Source of the DNA: JBHHYU01 sp046757725
GTDB lineage: Bacteria; Desulfobacterota; Binatia; UBA9968
Assembly: GCA_046757725.1 (NCBI GenBank)
Contig: JBHHYU010000007.1
Location: 3,678-67,677, forward strand
DNA length: 64,000 nucleotides
Direction of reading: 5' to 3'
Both the position numbers and the translations under genes were made by a program. Below the pieces are notes generated by a model. The model saw only the letters and a list, made by a program, of their open reading frames with translations, was not told the DNA's origin and made no database searches. Below, piece after piece: positions 24,945 to 33,276 of this stretch (position 1 is the first letter of the stretch; each line of letters starts with the position of its first letter).

Positions 24945-27815
24945 CTACTGAAAAGTAATGAAGGCTTGACTGAAGTTTCCTGCTTTCACTAATGATTCCT
25001 TTAGCTTCTTCGCCTGCCTCCTTGTGGCTAAACGACCGACACGAACACGGTACCAGGTGCGCCCTTTTACGTTGGCCTTGGTGGTATAGGCATCGTAACC
25101 CTGTTTCATGAGCCTTTGGGCCAACTCCCGCGACAGGGGCTCAAAGGGAAAAGCACTTACCTGAACAGTCCATAGAACCCTTCGATGTCCGGTTGTTCCG
25201 GAGCTCTGTGCTACGCCTGTTCGCGGAGACACGGCTGTTTCCTTTGTGAGAACGACCGCACTGGTCTCCATGACCGGGGGCTCCGACTTGGGACGTTCCG
25301 GCTGGATCTCTTTTTTAACCTCGTGTAACGACTCCTTGGTGATCGTCGGCGTGGCGGCCGGAGACTTGTCTAAAGGATCAGTAACGGTGGTCTTCTTCTG
25401 GTCTACTTTTCCTTGTTTCTTTGGCGGAGCGGCAGGAATTGGAGTGGGGGAGATCGTTTTCCCTTTTTCTCGTTTCTTGGCTTCCTCTTTTTTCACCCTC
25501 TCCAATTCTCTCTTAACCGTCGAGACCTTTTCCAAAAACTCTTTAGTTACTGCCTGAGCCTCTTCCCGGTTGCGCATAACGTGAGGGGTTATCAGGATCA
25601 CAAGTTCCGTTCGTTCTACCTTATCCGTAGTTAGGCCGAAGAAGCGGCCAAGCACTGGAATATCCATAAGATAAGGAATCCCGGTGCGGTCTCGGCTTTT
25701 TCTTTCGGTGATGATCCCCCCGATCGTCAGAGTATCTCCATCTTGAACCACAGCCGTGGTCTCTGCATCCCTCGTATCGAAGGAAAAGAATTGATCGGCC
25801 CCAACTTGCACAAGGTCACCGCGCTCACTGACCTCGACTTTGACTTGAAGATGAACCAATCCCTTAGAGTTGACCTGAGGAATGATGGTAAGGATCCTAC
25901 CGAGATTGCGAAACTGAATCGTCGTGCTGGAGGCAGCGGTGCCGACTTGAGCGGTGGTCGAGCCTGTTGCTATGGGCTCTTCACTTCCAACTTGAATACG
26001 TGCTGGCCGGTTATCTGCAGCCAGAATAGCCGGATGCGATAGCACCTTGACTTTCGAATCCTCCATCAAGGCATTGAGAATCGCTCGGAAGTCATCGCCA
26101 GAGGTAATGATAGAGGTAAGACCAGTAGGAAAGGTTAAAGGCAGTGTGCCCGTTAAGGACCCCTTGCCCTCAAGGCTGGGAGAAACTCCTTTAACACTAC
26201 CTTTTCTTCGTATCGCATAGTCTACGCCAAAGGCGAGATCATCGGTTAGTGTCACCTCAGCTACGAGGACATCCATAAGAACCTGACGTGGAACCAGATC
26301 CAGCTTTTTGAGTACCCCTTTGATGTTCTGGTACTCCTGGGTGGTGCCAAAAATAATCAGGGAATTCGTCGCCGGATCGGCCACGATACGGATTCTTTCA
26401 TTTTCCGTTTTACCAGGTGAGGAGGCAACCACAGGCGCAGCTCCCCTTTGGGCCTGAACTGCAGACGGCCGTCGAGAAGGCGCAGGGGTTGGAGCAGGAG
26501 TCACAGCAAAAAGCCCAGAGGAACCGCCAGCAGCCGTAGGACTACCAGGCGTTGTCGCAGAAGTGCCGGATAGGCTCCCGCCTCGTGATCCCCCAGATAG
26601 GGTTCCATGAAAATCTTTAAGAGTCAGTGTTTCCCTTTTGGCTGCAACCGTAGAGGTGCCATAGACCTGGTTGAGGATATCTGCCAGATCTGTGGCCTTC
26701 CCGTTTTCCACTGGATAGATAAAAATCCTTCTCCCCGGCCCTTCCGTTAGAACGTCGATACGATCCAACCATCGCTTGACGTAGGTCCAGGCCGCCTCGC
26801 TATGGCTGATGACCAAAAGCTTATTCGTCCGCGGGAGAGAGATAAACTCGGCAGCAAAATTCTCTGCCTGAGTAGCCGAGGCGGCGTAGGCCTGCATGAT
26901 CTTGGTCATCTCCCCCGCCAGATCATCGGCACTCGCGATCTTGGGTTGATAGAGCTCCATCCGGACTCCGGCAAAGACATTGACATCGATCAGATCTTTA
27001 ATCTCTTTGAGCCGCTGGATATTTGAGGGAAGATCCATAACGATAAGAAAGTTTCCTCTCGGATAATCCAGTATCTCGCCCCCTGGAGTAATAAAAGGGG
27101 TGAGGAGTTTTTTCATCTCCGTGACAGAAAGAAAACGTACAGGCAGTACCTGAAGCGCGTAGCTATCCCCTGTTCCCTTCGCGGCTGGACGGACAACACC
27201 TTTGCCTTCTTCGATGGGAATGATACGGTAGAGATCACCGGTCTTGACCGCCACAGCATTATTCATCCGCAGGATCTGATGAAAGATAGGCAGGAGATCC
27301 TCTTTTCTAAGAGGCTCCGCGCTGTGAATGGTAACGGTCCCTTTAACTTTAGGGTCGATGGTATAGGTTAGCTTCAGATGTTGGGCGAGAACATGGATAA
27401 TCTCCACGAGGTCAACCTGGCTAAAATTTAAAGAGACCAGTTGCTCCGTTGCCGAACCGGTTTTAGCCGTAACCCCATGGCGCCGCGTCGGTGGGATAGG
27501 AGCTGTCTTCGGTTCACCCGCGTCCGGGTTCTCAGCCTGGGAGGGCGTTTGACTGCTCTTTTTTTTCTCTGCTTGCGCTGCCGTTCGATGTAAAAGAGAT
27601 GGCGAAGGAGCATCGGGAATACCAGAATCTGCTACAACCAACGTTTGAGACTGAAGATCACTGACAGGAGGCTCTTCGAGCGTCTTTTCCCCATCGATTG
27701 GCATAGTACAGCCACCAAGAATCGCCGTTATTAGGGCTAACCCAAGACAAGAAAAAATATACAAAAACCCATTTGGTGCGGATTTTCTATGCTGGAGAGC
27801 GCTAATAAAGTCCAT
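24945..27815 (-). CDS. gspD: GspD type II secretion secretin, lipoprotein with C-terminal SPOR domain
   Basis: Outer-membrane channel of the type II secretion system, 956 residues. The ATG at 27815 has GAGGA 8 nt upstream; the frame runs on upstream. The signal peptide ends in the lipobox ILGGC (Cys36), so the secretin is itself a lipoprotein. A short-TonB-like N0 domain (about 130-200, NFSQVDLVEIIHVLAQ) is followed by N1-N3 repeats interrupted by a Gly/Ser/Pro-rich linker. The secretin pore (about 545-745) ends in TELVILITPHVM. A Lys/Glu/Pro-rich linker then leads to a SPOR domain at about 880-956 (WTVQVSAFPFE...WYRVRVGRLATRRQA). SPOR domains bind denuded peptidoglycan. This extension is not usual for GspD. 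The gene ends the gsp run. Confidence 0.93.
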   Translation of the reverse strand: MDFISALQHRKSAPNGFLYIFSCLGLALITAILGGCTMPIDGEKTLEEPPVSDLQSQTLVVADSGIPDAPSPSLLHRTAAQAEKKKSSQTPSQAENPDAGEPKTAPIPPTRRHGVTAKTGSATEQLVSLNFSQVDLVEIIHVLAQHLKLTYTIDPKVKGTVTIHSAEPLRKEDLLPIFHQILRMNNAVAVKTGDLYRIIPIEEGKGVVRPAAKGTGDSYALQVLPVRFLSVTEMKKLLTPFITPGGEILDYPRGNFLIVMDLPSNIQRLKEIKDLIDVNVFAGVRMELYQPKIASADDLAGEMTKIMQAYAASATQAENFAAEFISLPRTNKLLVISHSEAAWTYVKRWLDRIDVLTEGPGRRIFIYPVENGKATDLADILNQVYGTSTVAAKRETLTLKDFHGTLSGGSRGGSLSGTSATTPGSPTAAGGSSGLFAVTPAPTPAPSRRPSAVQAQRGAAPVVASSPGKTENERIRIVADPATNSLIIFGTTQEYQNIKGVLKKLDLVPRQVLMDVLVAEVTLTDDLAFGVDYAIRRKGSVKGVSPSLEGKGSLTGTLPLTFPTGLTSIITSGDDFRAILNALMEDSKVKVLSHPAILAADNRPARIQVGSEEPIATGSTTAQVGTAASSTTIQFRNLGRILTIIPQVNSKGLVHLQVKVEVSERGDLVQVGADQFFSFDTRDAETTAVVQDGDTLTIGGIITERKSRDRTGIPYLMDIPVLGRFFGLTTDKVERTELVILITPHVMRNREEAQAVTKEFLEKVSTVKRELERVKKEEAKKREKGKTISPTPIPAAPPKKQGKVDQKKTTVTDPLDKSPAATPTITKESLHEVKKEIQPERPKSEPPVMETSAVVLTKETAVSPRTGVAQSSGTTGHRRVLWTVQVSAFPFEPLSRELAQRLMKQGYDAYTTKANVKGRTWYRVRVGRLATRRQAKKLKESLVKAGNFSQAFITFQ

Positions 27816-27878
27816 AGAAACAGTCCTCGGCTCTTTAAAAACCTCTGGCAGTGACAATCTGCTCTACGAAAGGGGTTA

Positions 27879-27908
27879 ATTTTCCACTAGATGACAGCCC
27901 TTTGTCAA
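27879..27908 (-). promoter_or_regulatory. candidate gspD promoter
   Basis: On the minus strand TTGACA (27908-27903), an 18-nt spacer and GAAAAT (27884-27879) lie about 60 nt upstream of the gspD ATG. The -35 box is perfect and the -10 box is weak. The surrounding 320-bp gap between gspC and gspD (27816-28135) holds no gene that I can support. Confidence 0.35.
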
Positions 27909-27987
27909 ACGAAAAAACTTTCAATCCCATCGTATCGAAGCTTAACGCCTAAAATAAAACATATTTTTAGTATCTTGCCTACGAACA

Positions 27988-28002
27988 TGCTTAAATTAAG
28001 CA
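27988..28002. promoter_or_regulatory. perfect AT-rich palindrome upstream of gspD
   Basis: TGCTTAA and TTAAGCA form perfect 7-bp arms around a single A, about 170 nt before gspD and 80 nt upstream of its candidate promoter. There is no T-run after it in the direction of transcription, so a binding site for a dimeric regulator is more likely than a terminator. Confidence 0.35.
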
Positions 28003-28135
28003 AAAATCATGCAAACCTAGTATCAGCTAAGTGTTTGAGTTTAGGTTCCGCCTTTTGAACAAACAGGACTCTTTGATTTCTGTCGCGTAGATACCTTTTT
28101 TCAGTCACTCCCATCACTCCCGGTCCATTTATTCG

Positions 28136-28756
28136 CTAGGGAGCTCTTGATGGTTCGGCCTCTTGTCGAGAGGCTCTAGGTGTACGGCGCCGCGTGCGTT
28201 TATGCCGGGCCGAAGGTCTCTGTTTCCGCCTCGGCACCTCTACTTTACGAGAAAAATCTATAGAGAGCTTCACCGTTGAACTCCCCTTAGTGAAAACAAC
28301 CGCCTCTTCGCGAATTTCAGTTAAACTGAACCCTTCTAATTGGTCTCCCAGCTTGAGACGGATGGGGCCTTTTTCTCTTGGCTTGGACCTTGAACCCGTT
28401 CCAGGTGAACCAGCCGGTTCCTGTAGGACAGCATATCGGCTTCCGCCCAGAATGGCGGTCCCCAGAAGGATCATACGCTGTAACCGCTGCGTATTACCGG
28501 ACGTTGCTATGGCACCTAGCGGTTTTCCTGTCCCCCTATCCGGAGCAAAAAGGTTCTTGTCGATGATGTTCTTGGTGCGAACCGCCGGTAATTGCGGTGG
28601 TTCTCTCTTGGACTTCCTGATGACAGAAGAGTCTTTTCTTGTTCCAGCTTTGCCTGGCGTAGGGGGCTCTTCTTGCCAAAGGTGGAAAATGCTTGTCACG
28701 ACGAACAGGATAGCAAGCAGGAGAAAGAGGCTAAGTAGTGAAGAACGTTTAAGAAT
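28136..28756 (-). CDS. gspC: GspC-like type II secretion protein, apparent ATT start
   Basis: Inner-membrane clamp protein linking the inner platform to the secretin; 206 residues if started at the ATT at 28756-28754. The N-terminus then reads as three short residues, a basic pair and a membrane helix (LLSLFLLLAILFVV), as expected for GspC. The first canonical start, a GTG at 28699, would delete that helix. The periplasmic part has NIIDKNLFAPD, LLGTAILGGSRYAVL and KLGDQLEGFSLTEI, the homology region of GspC/PilP. No PDZ domain follows; instead there is an Arg/Ser-rich tail. GGAGG stands 8 nt before the ATT. The only nearby ATG (28763) is 1 nt from GGAGG and runs into TAA after three further codons. 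Confidence 0.78.
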   Translation of the reverse strand: MLKRSSLLSLFLLLAILFVVTSIFHLWQEEPPTPGKAGTRKDSSVIRKSKREPPQLPAVRTKNIIDKNLFAPDRGTGKPLGAIATSGNTQRLQRMILLGTAILGGSRYAVLQEPAGSPGTGSRSKPREKGPIRLKLGDQLEGFSLTEIREEAVVFTKGSSTVKLSIDFSRKVEVPRRKQRPSARHKRTRRRTPRASRQEAEPSRAP

Positions 28757-28769
28757 TGTTCATTCCTCC
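28754..28769 (-). promoter_or_regulatory. ribosome binding site positioned on an ATT codon
   Basis: GGAGG (28769-28765) is followed by an 8-nt spacer and ATT (28756-28754), which opens the gspC frame just downstream of an in-frame TGA. Because of that in-frame stop, no upstream start can serve. This placement decides the proposed start of gspC. Confidence 0.55.
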
Positions 28770-28787
28770 ACAGGTCAACGCCGCTTG

Positions 28788-28816
28788 AATGTACTCCTAA
28801 AAGCACCTCAGGTCAA
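28788..28816 (-). promoter_or_regulatory. candidate gspC promoter
   Basis: On the minus strand TTGACC (28816-28811), a 17-nt spacer and TACATT (28793-28788) give a sigma-70-like promoter with a start point near 28781, about 25 nt before the ATT codon of gspC. It lies in the 269-bp gap after gspM, suggesting that gspC-gspD can be transcribed separately from gspE-M. The rest of that gap shows no gene. Confidence 0.45.
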
Positions 28817-29025
28817 TCTGGAAGGATGTTTCATGAACATGGTAAATTCCAAGGCAATGTTATAAAGTTTTTTGAGTTCCCATCTCGCAGCAAAGAAAAT
28901 AGCCGGTATTTATTTTTGACGGGCTGATCGCAAGAAAGCAACAGAAGTCCCCAGACGTCATCAAAACACTCAGGGACGACTACAAATAAGACGGAGGATG
29001 ATGATGGTTTCTGAGGAGATGCTGA

Positions 29026-29649
29026 CTAGACCGATGGTTGAGGCGCCGCCCGGCTCCGGGCAATGCCGGAAATAACCAAACGCGCACGCAACTGTCCTGA
29101 GCGAACCTTCGAAGCTACGCGTCGCCGCCGCACAACCCGGGGTCTGAATAGCGAGCGAATATTCATTTCGGTCGCAACCAGAAGTTTTTTTGCAGACCCA
29201 ATCCCTTTGAGCAGATTCACTACCTGATCAATCTGCCCGCTCACCTCCACCTGAATGCGGATCCGTGTGTAGCCTCCCTTTATCTCAGGATTCAATACCT
29301 TGGTGGTTATAACCTGGGTACCCGCGCGGGCTGCAATGCTCTGTATGATCTCCTGGAGACTCGAGGCACTCACAGAAGGAGTATCGCCCGAAAGCAAAGC
29401 AGGCTGTAGAACTTTCCTTTGTTTTTTGACTTGCTTAAGCCCATCCTCTATCTCGTTCTTGTGGTTAATATACTTGAGGTTTCTCTCTTGGAGCTGAGGC
29501 TGGATCTCAAGCTGGTTTCTAACCCAGGCCCTGCGCTCGAGCATAGGTGACACCACAAAGAAACGGCCTAGGACCAAGAGGAGGATAGACACAGCCGATG
29601 CTACGAGGATCTTTTCTCGCCTGGAAAGCCTCATCCACAGAGATGTCAC
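29026..29649 (-). CDS. gspM: GspM-like type II secretion protein
   Basis: Inner-membrane platform protein of 207 residues. It starts at a GTG (29649) with GGAGGT 6 nt upstream, and the start overlaps the gspL stop (GTGA). After a short cytoplasmic tail comes one membrane helix (EKILVASAVSILLLVLGRFF, about 13-32). A coiled coil (about 38-85) and a ferredoxin-like periplasmic domain with YTRIRIQVEVSGQIDQVVNLL follow. The order matches GspM/PilO. The Arg-rich segment near 175-190 is unusual. The longer frame starting at 29676 is rejected in favour of the coupled start. Confidence 0.83.
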   Translation of the reverse strand: MTSLWMRLSRREKILVASAVSILLLVLGRFFVVSPMLERRAWVRNQLEIQPQLQERNLKYINHKNEIEDGLKQVKKQRKVLQPALLSGDTPSVSASSLQEIIQSIAARAGTQVITTKVLNPEIKGGYTRIRIQVEVSGQIDQVVNLLKGIGSAKKLLVATEMNIRSLFRPRVVRRRRVASKVRSGQLRARLVISGIARSRAAPQPSV

Positions 29650-31157
29650 GGACGGACCTCCTTCCCCTGGGTCCATTCCATGTCCGCCTTAAGGGAGAAG
29701 GTCTCACGACCATCCCTCCTTCGAGTGGAAGGTGCATTGAATCGTACATTCTTAAATAACAGGGAACGCTCGAGAATCGGGACCAGGTTGGAGGCATTCT
29801 CCGCACTACCCCGAAGCTCTATGCGACCGTCTCGATATTTCAGATTAGAAAGGTAGGCGCTTCCCGGCATGATGCGGGAAAGCTCGTCCAGGGCGTGAAG
29901 AATCGCTCCCCTGCGATCGCCTAACCTGGAGAGAGGAGAGATCTGTTTGCGCAGCTTCTGGAGTTCTTCTTCTTTACGGCGCAGAGATTTGACATAGGGT
30001 TCAACCTTGTCGATCTCTGTTTGAAGCCGGGTGAGCCGAATCTCGTCCTTTATAGGGTAGCTCGCTCCCCAAACGATCAACCCAACCAAAAATAAAATAG
30101 TGAGGCAGGTATTCAGCCAGGAAAGCGCACTTCCCCAGCCCTCGTCACCATCATCGGAAAGAAGATTGACCGTAAAGGTTGCCTCCCGAAGCCCGTGCAA
30201 CGCAGCCCCGACTGCAGGAAGGTAACAGGGATGGTTCACTCCCTTACCTCCGAACGTCCCTTCTCCTGCCAGTTCCATCAGATCCTGAGGGGCAAGCGGC
30301 TCCTGATCTACGGCGGGGAGAAAATCCGCGATGTCTCCCCAGCTAAAAAATCTGGTAGACCCACGTAGGGAAGTCTGAAAGAGTTCTCTTCCAGGGCCTA
30401 GGATCAAGTCATCTTGAGGCAACCAATGGGTAAAGAGAATCTCCGGTTTTTGCCCCCAGCCATTGTTTTCGCCGTTTAGTCCGATCATTTCCCACGCATG
30501 ATCCTGACTTCCCAAAACAAGAGCTGGACCGGAAAGACCACCAGTGCAATAGAAAAGATAATTGGAAAGTGCTGTAGCTGCCGGCTCTACCCCTTTGGGC
30601 TTCACGCCGAAATCGGACAGGGCATCGAAAATCTCATCCAAGATTTGTTTGGGAACGGCAAAGAGAAGAACCCCCACTTTGTCCCCTCTTCTCCCGATTG
30701 GCAAACAATCGTAATAGACTTGCTCCTGGCGGAAAGGGAGCAGCCTTTTGATCTCATAGTTCACGACCTGCCGCAAGTTTTCCTCTGCAAGGTGGGGTAA
30801 AAAGAGGGAACGCGCTACCACATGATCCGAAGAAAGGCAGATGTAAACCGGATCATTAGCCGGCCGGAAGTGGGGCAAAAGGGAATGGATCGCTTCCCTC
30901 AAGGCCTGCCGACGTGTCTCCGACTCTTCTCTTAGCGCCACCTCCCTTACGTCATCAGGAATCCAGCCGGTTAAAGAGGATATTTCGGTGGCACTCCTCC
31001 TAGGCGGGATATTTCGTGCCTCCTCTTCGGCTACGGAAAGGCGACAAAGATTTTTGCGCATGCGTACAAGGGAAACGCGATCCGTCATCACATAGATCCC
31101 CACGCTCTGGAGAAAATCGGCCCTAGCCAAACTTTGAAACCATCGAGGGTAAATCAA
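29646..31157 (-). CDS. gspL: GspL-like type II secretion protein (PilM plus PilN parts)
   Basis: A 503-residue platform protein that recruits the GspE ATPase. The N-terminal actin-like cytoplasmic half (about 15-330) resembles PilM: VYICLSSDHVVARSLFLP, NYEIKRLLPF and VEPAATAL. A single membrane helix at about 365-385 is followed by a coiled coil and a periplasmic PilN-like domain containing ILHALDELSRIMPGSAYL. This is the normal GspL arrangement. It begins 49 bp after gspK and its end overlaps gspM by 4 bp. Confidence 0.88.
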   Translation of the reverse strand: MIYPRWFQSLARADFLQSVGIYVMTDRVSLVRMRKNLCRLSVAEEEARNIPPRRSATEISSLTGWIPDDVREVALREESETRRQALREAIHSLLPHFRPANDPVYICLSSDHVVARSLFLPHLAEENLRQVVNYEIKRLLPFRQEQVYYDCLPIGRRGDKVGVLLFAVPKQILDEIFDALSDFGVKPKGVEPAATALSNYLFYCTGGLSGPALVLGSQDHAWEMIGLNGENNGWGQKPEILFTHWLPQDDLILGPGRELFQTSLRGSTRFFSWGDIADFLPAVDQEPLAPQDLMELAGEGTFGGKGVNHPCYLPAVGAALHGLREATFTVNLLSDDGDEGWGSALSWLNTCLTILFLVGLIVWGASYPIKDEIRLTRLQTEIDKVEPYVKSLRRKEEELQKLRKQISPLSRLGDRRGAILHALDELSRIMPGSAYLSNLKYRDGRIELRGSAENASNLVPILERSLLFKNVRFNAPSTRRRDGRETFSLKADMEWTQGKEVRP

Positions 31158-31206
31158 GTGTTACTCTCCATCAAACAAGTAGCCTAAGGGGACTCCTCTG
31201 TGCGCC

Positions 31207-32229
31207 CTATAACCTCCCGGTCTCCCGATCTACCCAGCGTACAAGTTCAAATCCTCGATTGCCCCCTACGACTCGAACCACACCCCTGACCCGGCGCTGA
31301 GTGGAAGACTCCGCTTGATGTCCTAAAGCTTCAATGGTAATCACAGAAGGGGTCGTAAAAACAAATTGTCGGAGCGCCGCATTCCCAGCCGTTATTCCTA
31401 AAAGCTGCATGAGGTCTGCGAGGGTTTTTTCAGAGAGCTGTTCTCTCTCCTTCACAAACTCTTGACTTTTCTCCAAAGACAACCCCACAAGCACGCGGAT
31501 GACGGTGGCTGAAGCCGTTCGTAGGTTAACCCGATTCATAGGACTGTCCACAGTGAAAATTTCGTTTAACCCCACTTTCCGAAAATCATCATCCCCAGTC
31601 TCGCCCTGTCCATAAAAAAGCTCTCGGCTCATTCCTCGCACCCAAAGGAGGTCTTCAACCGCATCGAATGTACCATTCTTCGCGGTATACGGAGGGGAAA
31701 GGGAAAGGTAGTAGTCGTTTTCCGCCCCATTGGTCCTATGAAGATCATCTCTGTCACGCCAATCCAAAATTGAATCGATCAGAATAGTCCGGCGAGGCTC
31801 TTCAACATTGAGGTTCTCAAAGATACGTCCCAAGGTTTCTGAGTCAGCCCGATTAAGGTTGATTTTTCCACCTTCATCAACCAGACGAACACGGTAAACA
31901 CCCTCTCCCAGATTTCCCTTGTGCCAACGACCATCTACGATTTCCTGGGGCGGTGCCAGGGTCGCCTCCGCTCCAAGACCCCGGCTCTGTTCTGCCCGTT
32001 CTTCCAGGAGGTGAAAAAGCCCTTTCTCAAAACCCGCAAGCGCCAGATAATAGCCTTCGGCCTCTTCCGTGTAATGGTGCGTCGCCATTCCCTCTTCTCG
32101 AACTGAAGAGCTAAAGTTAAACGCCACAACAAAGAGAAAAATAAAGATCCACAGCACAACCACCAGGGCTACACCCCGGTCCCTGGACAAATGAAGGTTT
32201 CTCAAACTGAACTTCAAGATGGACGTCAT
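31207..32229 (-). CDS. gspK: GspK minor pseudopilin
   Basis: Tip pseudopilin of 340 residues, starting at the ATG that overlaps the gspJ stop (ATGA). The prepilin signal is DRGVALVVVLWIFIFLFVVAF (about 18-38), where cleavage follows Gly and the +5 glutamate is absent, as is typical of GspK. The large globular part contains GGKINLNRADSETL and a second helix-hairpin-helix-like segment, MNRVNLRTASATVIRVL, as expected for this family. A longer upstream frame overlapping gspJ is not used. Confidence 0.9.
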   Translation of the reverse strand: MTSILKFSLRNLHLSRDRGVALVVVLWIFIFLFVVAFNFSSSVREEGMATHHYTEEAEGYYLALAGFEKGLFHLLEERAEQSRGLGAEATLAPPQEIVDGRWHKGNLGEGVYRVRLVDEGGKINLNRADSETLGRIFENLNVEEPRRTILIDSILDWRDRDDLHRTNGAENDYYLSLSPPYTAKNGTFDAVEDLLWVRGMSRELFYGQGETGDDDFRKVGLNEIFTVDSPMNRVNLRTASATVIRVLVGLSLEKSQEFVKEREQLSEKTLADLMQLLGITAGNAALRQFVFTTPSVITIEALGHQAESSTQRRVRGVVRVVGGNRGFELVRWVDRETGRL

Positions 32230-32855
32230 TGTCCCAAAACGCTCATCATGATTGGGAAAACCCAGTGCTTCATCTTCCCTTGCTTTCCCTGATGGCTCAG
32301 GCGAACCGCTCGAGGGAGTTGTCTCCGTTCGCTCCCATCCCAAGTGGGGAGCCAGTTCTCGTCTTCGCTCTTAGGATCTAGATAATCTATGTGAAACTCT
32401 TTTATTTCCCGGAGGAGAACAATACTATTTATGTAACCCTCACCCTCCACTTCACCTTCCGTCCACGCTGGGATCTCTTCCTTAAGGACCAAGACCCCGG
32501 ATTCCTCCGCATCCGAGGTTAGGCTCACCTTGGCCATACCTCTACCCCCCAATCCCAGGGACTGCGCCGACACAAAGGTAAGCTGTTTTTCTTCACCGGA
32601 AAAAAAGACAGCGGGATCCCGTGGCGAGGAGCGGTAGGGATAGGCCGACCGTATATACCTCCCTAAAATATCCACAAGGGAACGAAGCTTCTCACTCTTT
32701 TCCGAACGAGCCTCCCACCTCTCCACTGACCGATGAGCCACATAGAAGACCCCATAGAGAATGGTCACCATCAGGGCCAAGAGTGCCATGGCAATGGATA
32801 GCTCGATCAAAGTGAACCCAGTTGAGTCTTTAAAACCTAAAGATTGAGATTTCAT
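32226..32855 (-). CDS. gspJ: GspJ minor pseudopilin
   Basis: Pseudopilin of 209 residues. The prepilin leader ends at STGFTLIELSIAMALLALMVT, with cleavage between Gly and Phe and Glu at +5. The start overlaps the gspI stop (ATGA), so the two are translationally coupled. The C-terminal domain has VVLREI-like strand patterns typical of GspJ. It forms the pseudopilus tip with GspI and GspK. Confidence 0.88.
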   Translation of the reverse strand: MKSQSLGFKDSTGFTLIELSIAMALLALMVTILYGVFYVAHRSVERWEARSEKSEKLRSLVDILGRYIRSAYPYRSSPRDPAVFFSGEEKQLTFVSAQSLGLGGRGMAKVSLTSDAEESGVLVLKEEIPAWTEGEVEGEGYINSIVLLREIKEFHIDYLDPKSEDENWLPTWDGSERRQLPRAVRLSHQGKQGKMKHWVFPIMMSVLGQ

Positions 32856-33274
32856 GGATTTTTCTTTACCAAACGCAATGTCTTCATCGCCAACGGCCTC
32901 CCACGCCCCCGATTCCCATACCGCATCCTCAGCGTAATTTCCTTTAGCTCCCAACGGTTGGACCGAAGCAGTGCCGGCTCCTCCTGAGGAAGAGTTTGAA
33001 TCTCAAGCCTCCAGCGATATCCGTCTCCAGAGGATTCCCTTCCCCCCCCCTCCTGTAATGTACGACGGATCAAAACTCTGTTCATGAACTGTACGCTATA
33101 GGCCGCCGCCTCAGTCTTCTCCGAACTCTTCCACCCTAAGCGTAGATCCCGAGAAAAAAGTTCGAGCAGCGTCACTACTCCCAGCCCCACAATCGCCATC
33201 GCCACCACCACCTCAAGAAGAGTAAATCCCTTGTGAGTTGGGGGTATTGAGTTTTGAGTGTTCAGAGTCCCCAA
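32852..33274 (-). CDS. gspI: GspI minor pseudopilin
   Basis: Pseudopilin of 140 residues with a TTG start. GGGAGG at 8-nt spacing makes this start convincing. The prepilin motif HKGFTLLEVVVAMAIVGLGVV (about 15-35) has the +5 glutamate. The short globular domain follows (WRLEIQTLPQEE). It lies 2 bp after gspH and overlaps gspJ by 4 bp. Confidence 0.88.
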   Translation of the reverse strand: MGTLNTQNSIPPTHKGFTLLEVVVAMAIVGLGVVTLLELFSRDLRLGWKSSEKTEAAAYSVQFMNRVLIRRTLQEGGGRESSGDGYRWRLEIQTLPQEEPALLRSNRWELKEITLRMRYGNRGRGRPLAMKTLRLVKKNP

Positions 33275-33276
33275 GG

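Noticed and set aside
28194..28865. Plus-strand frame of 223 codons across gspC and the gap upstream of it
   Set aside because: It is antisense to a gene with clear GspC features and its product looks random.
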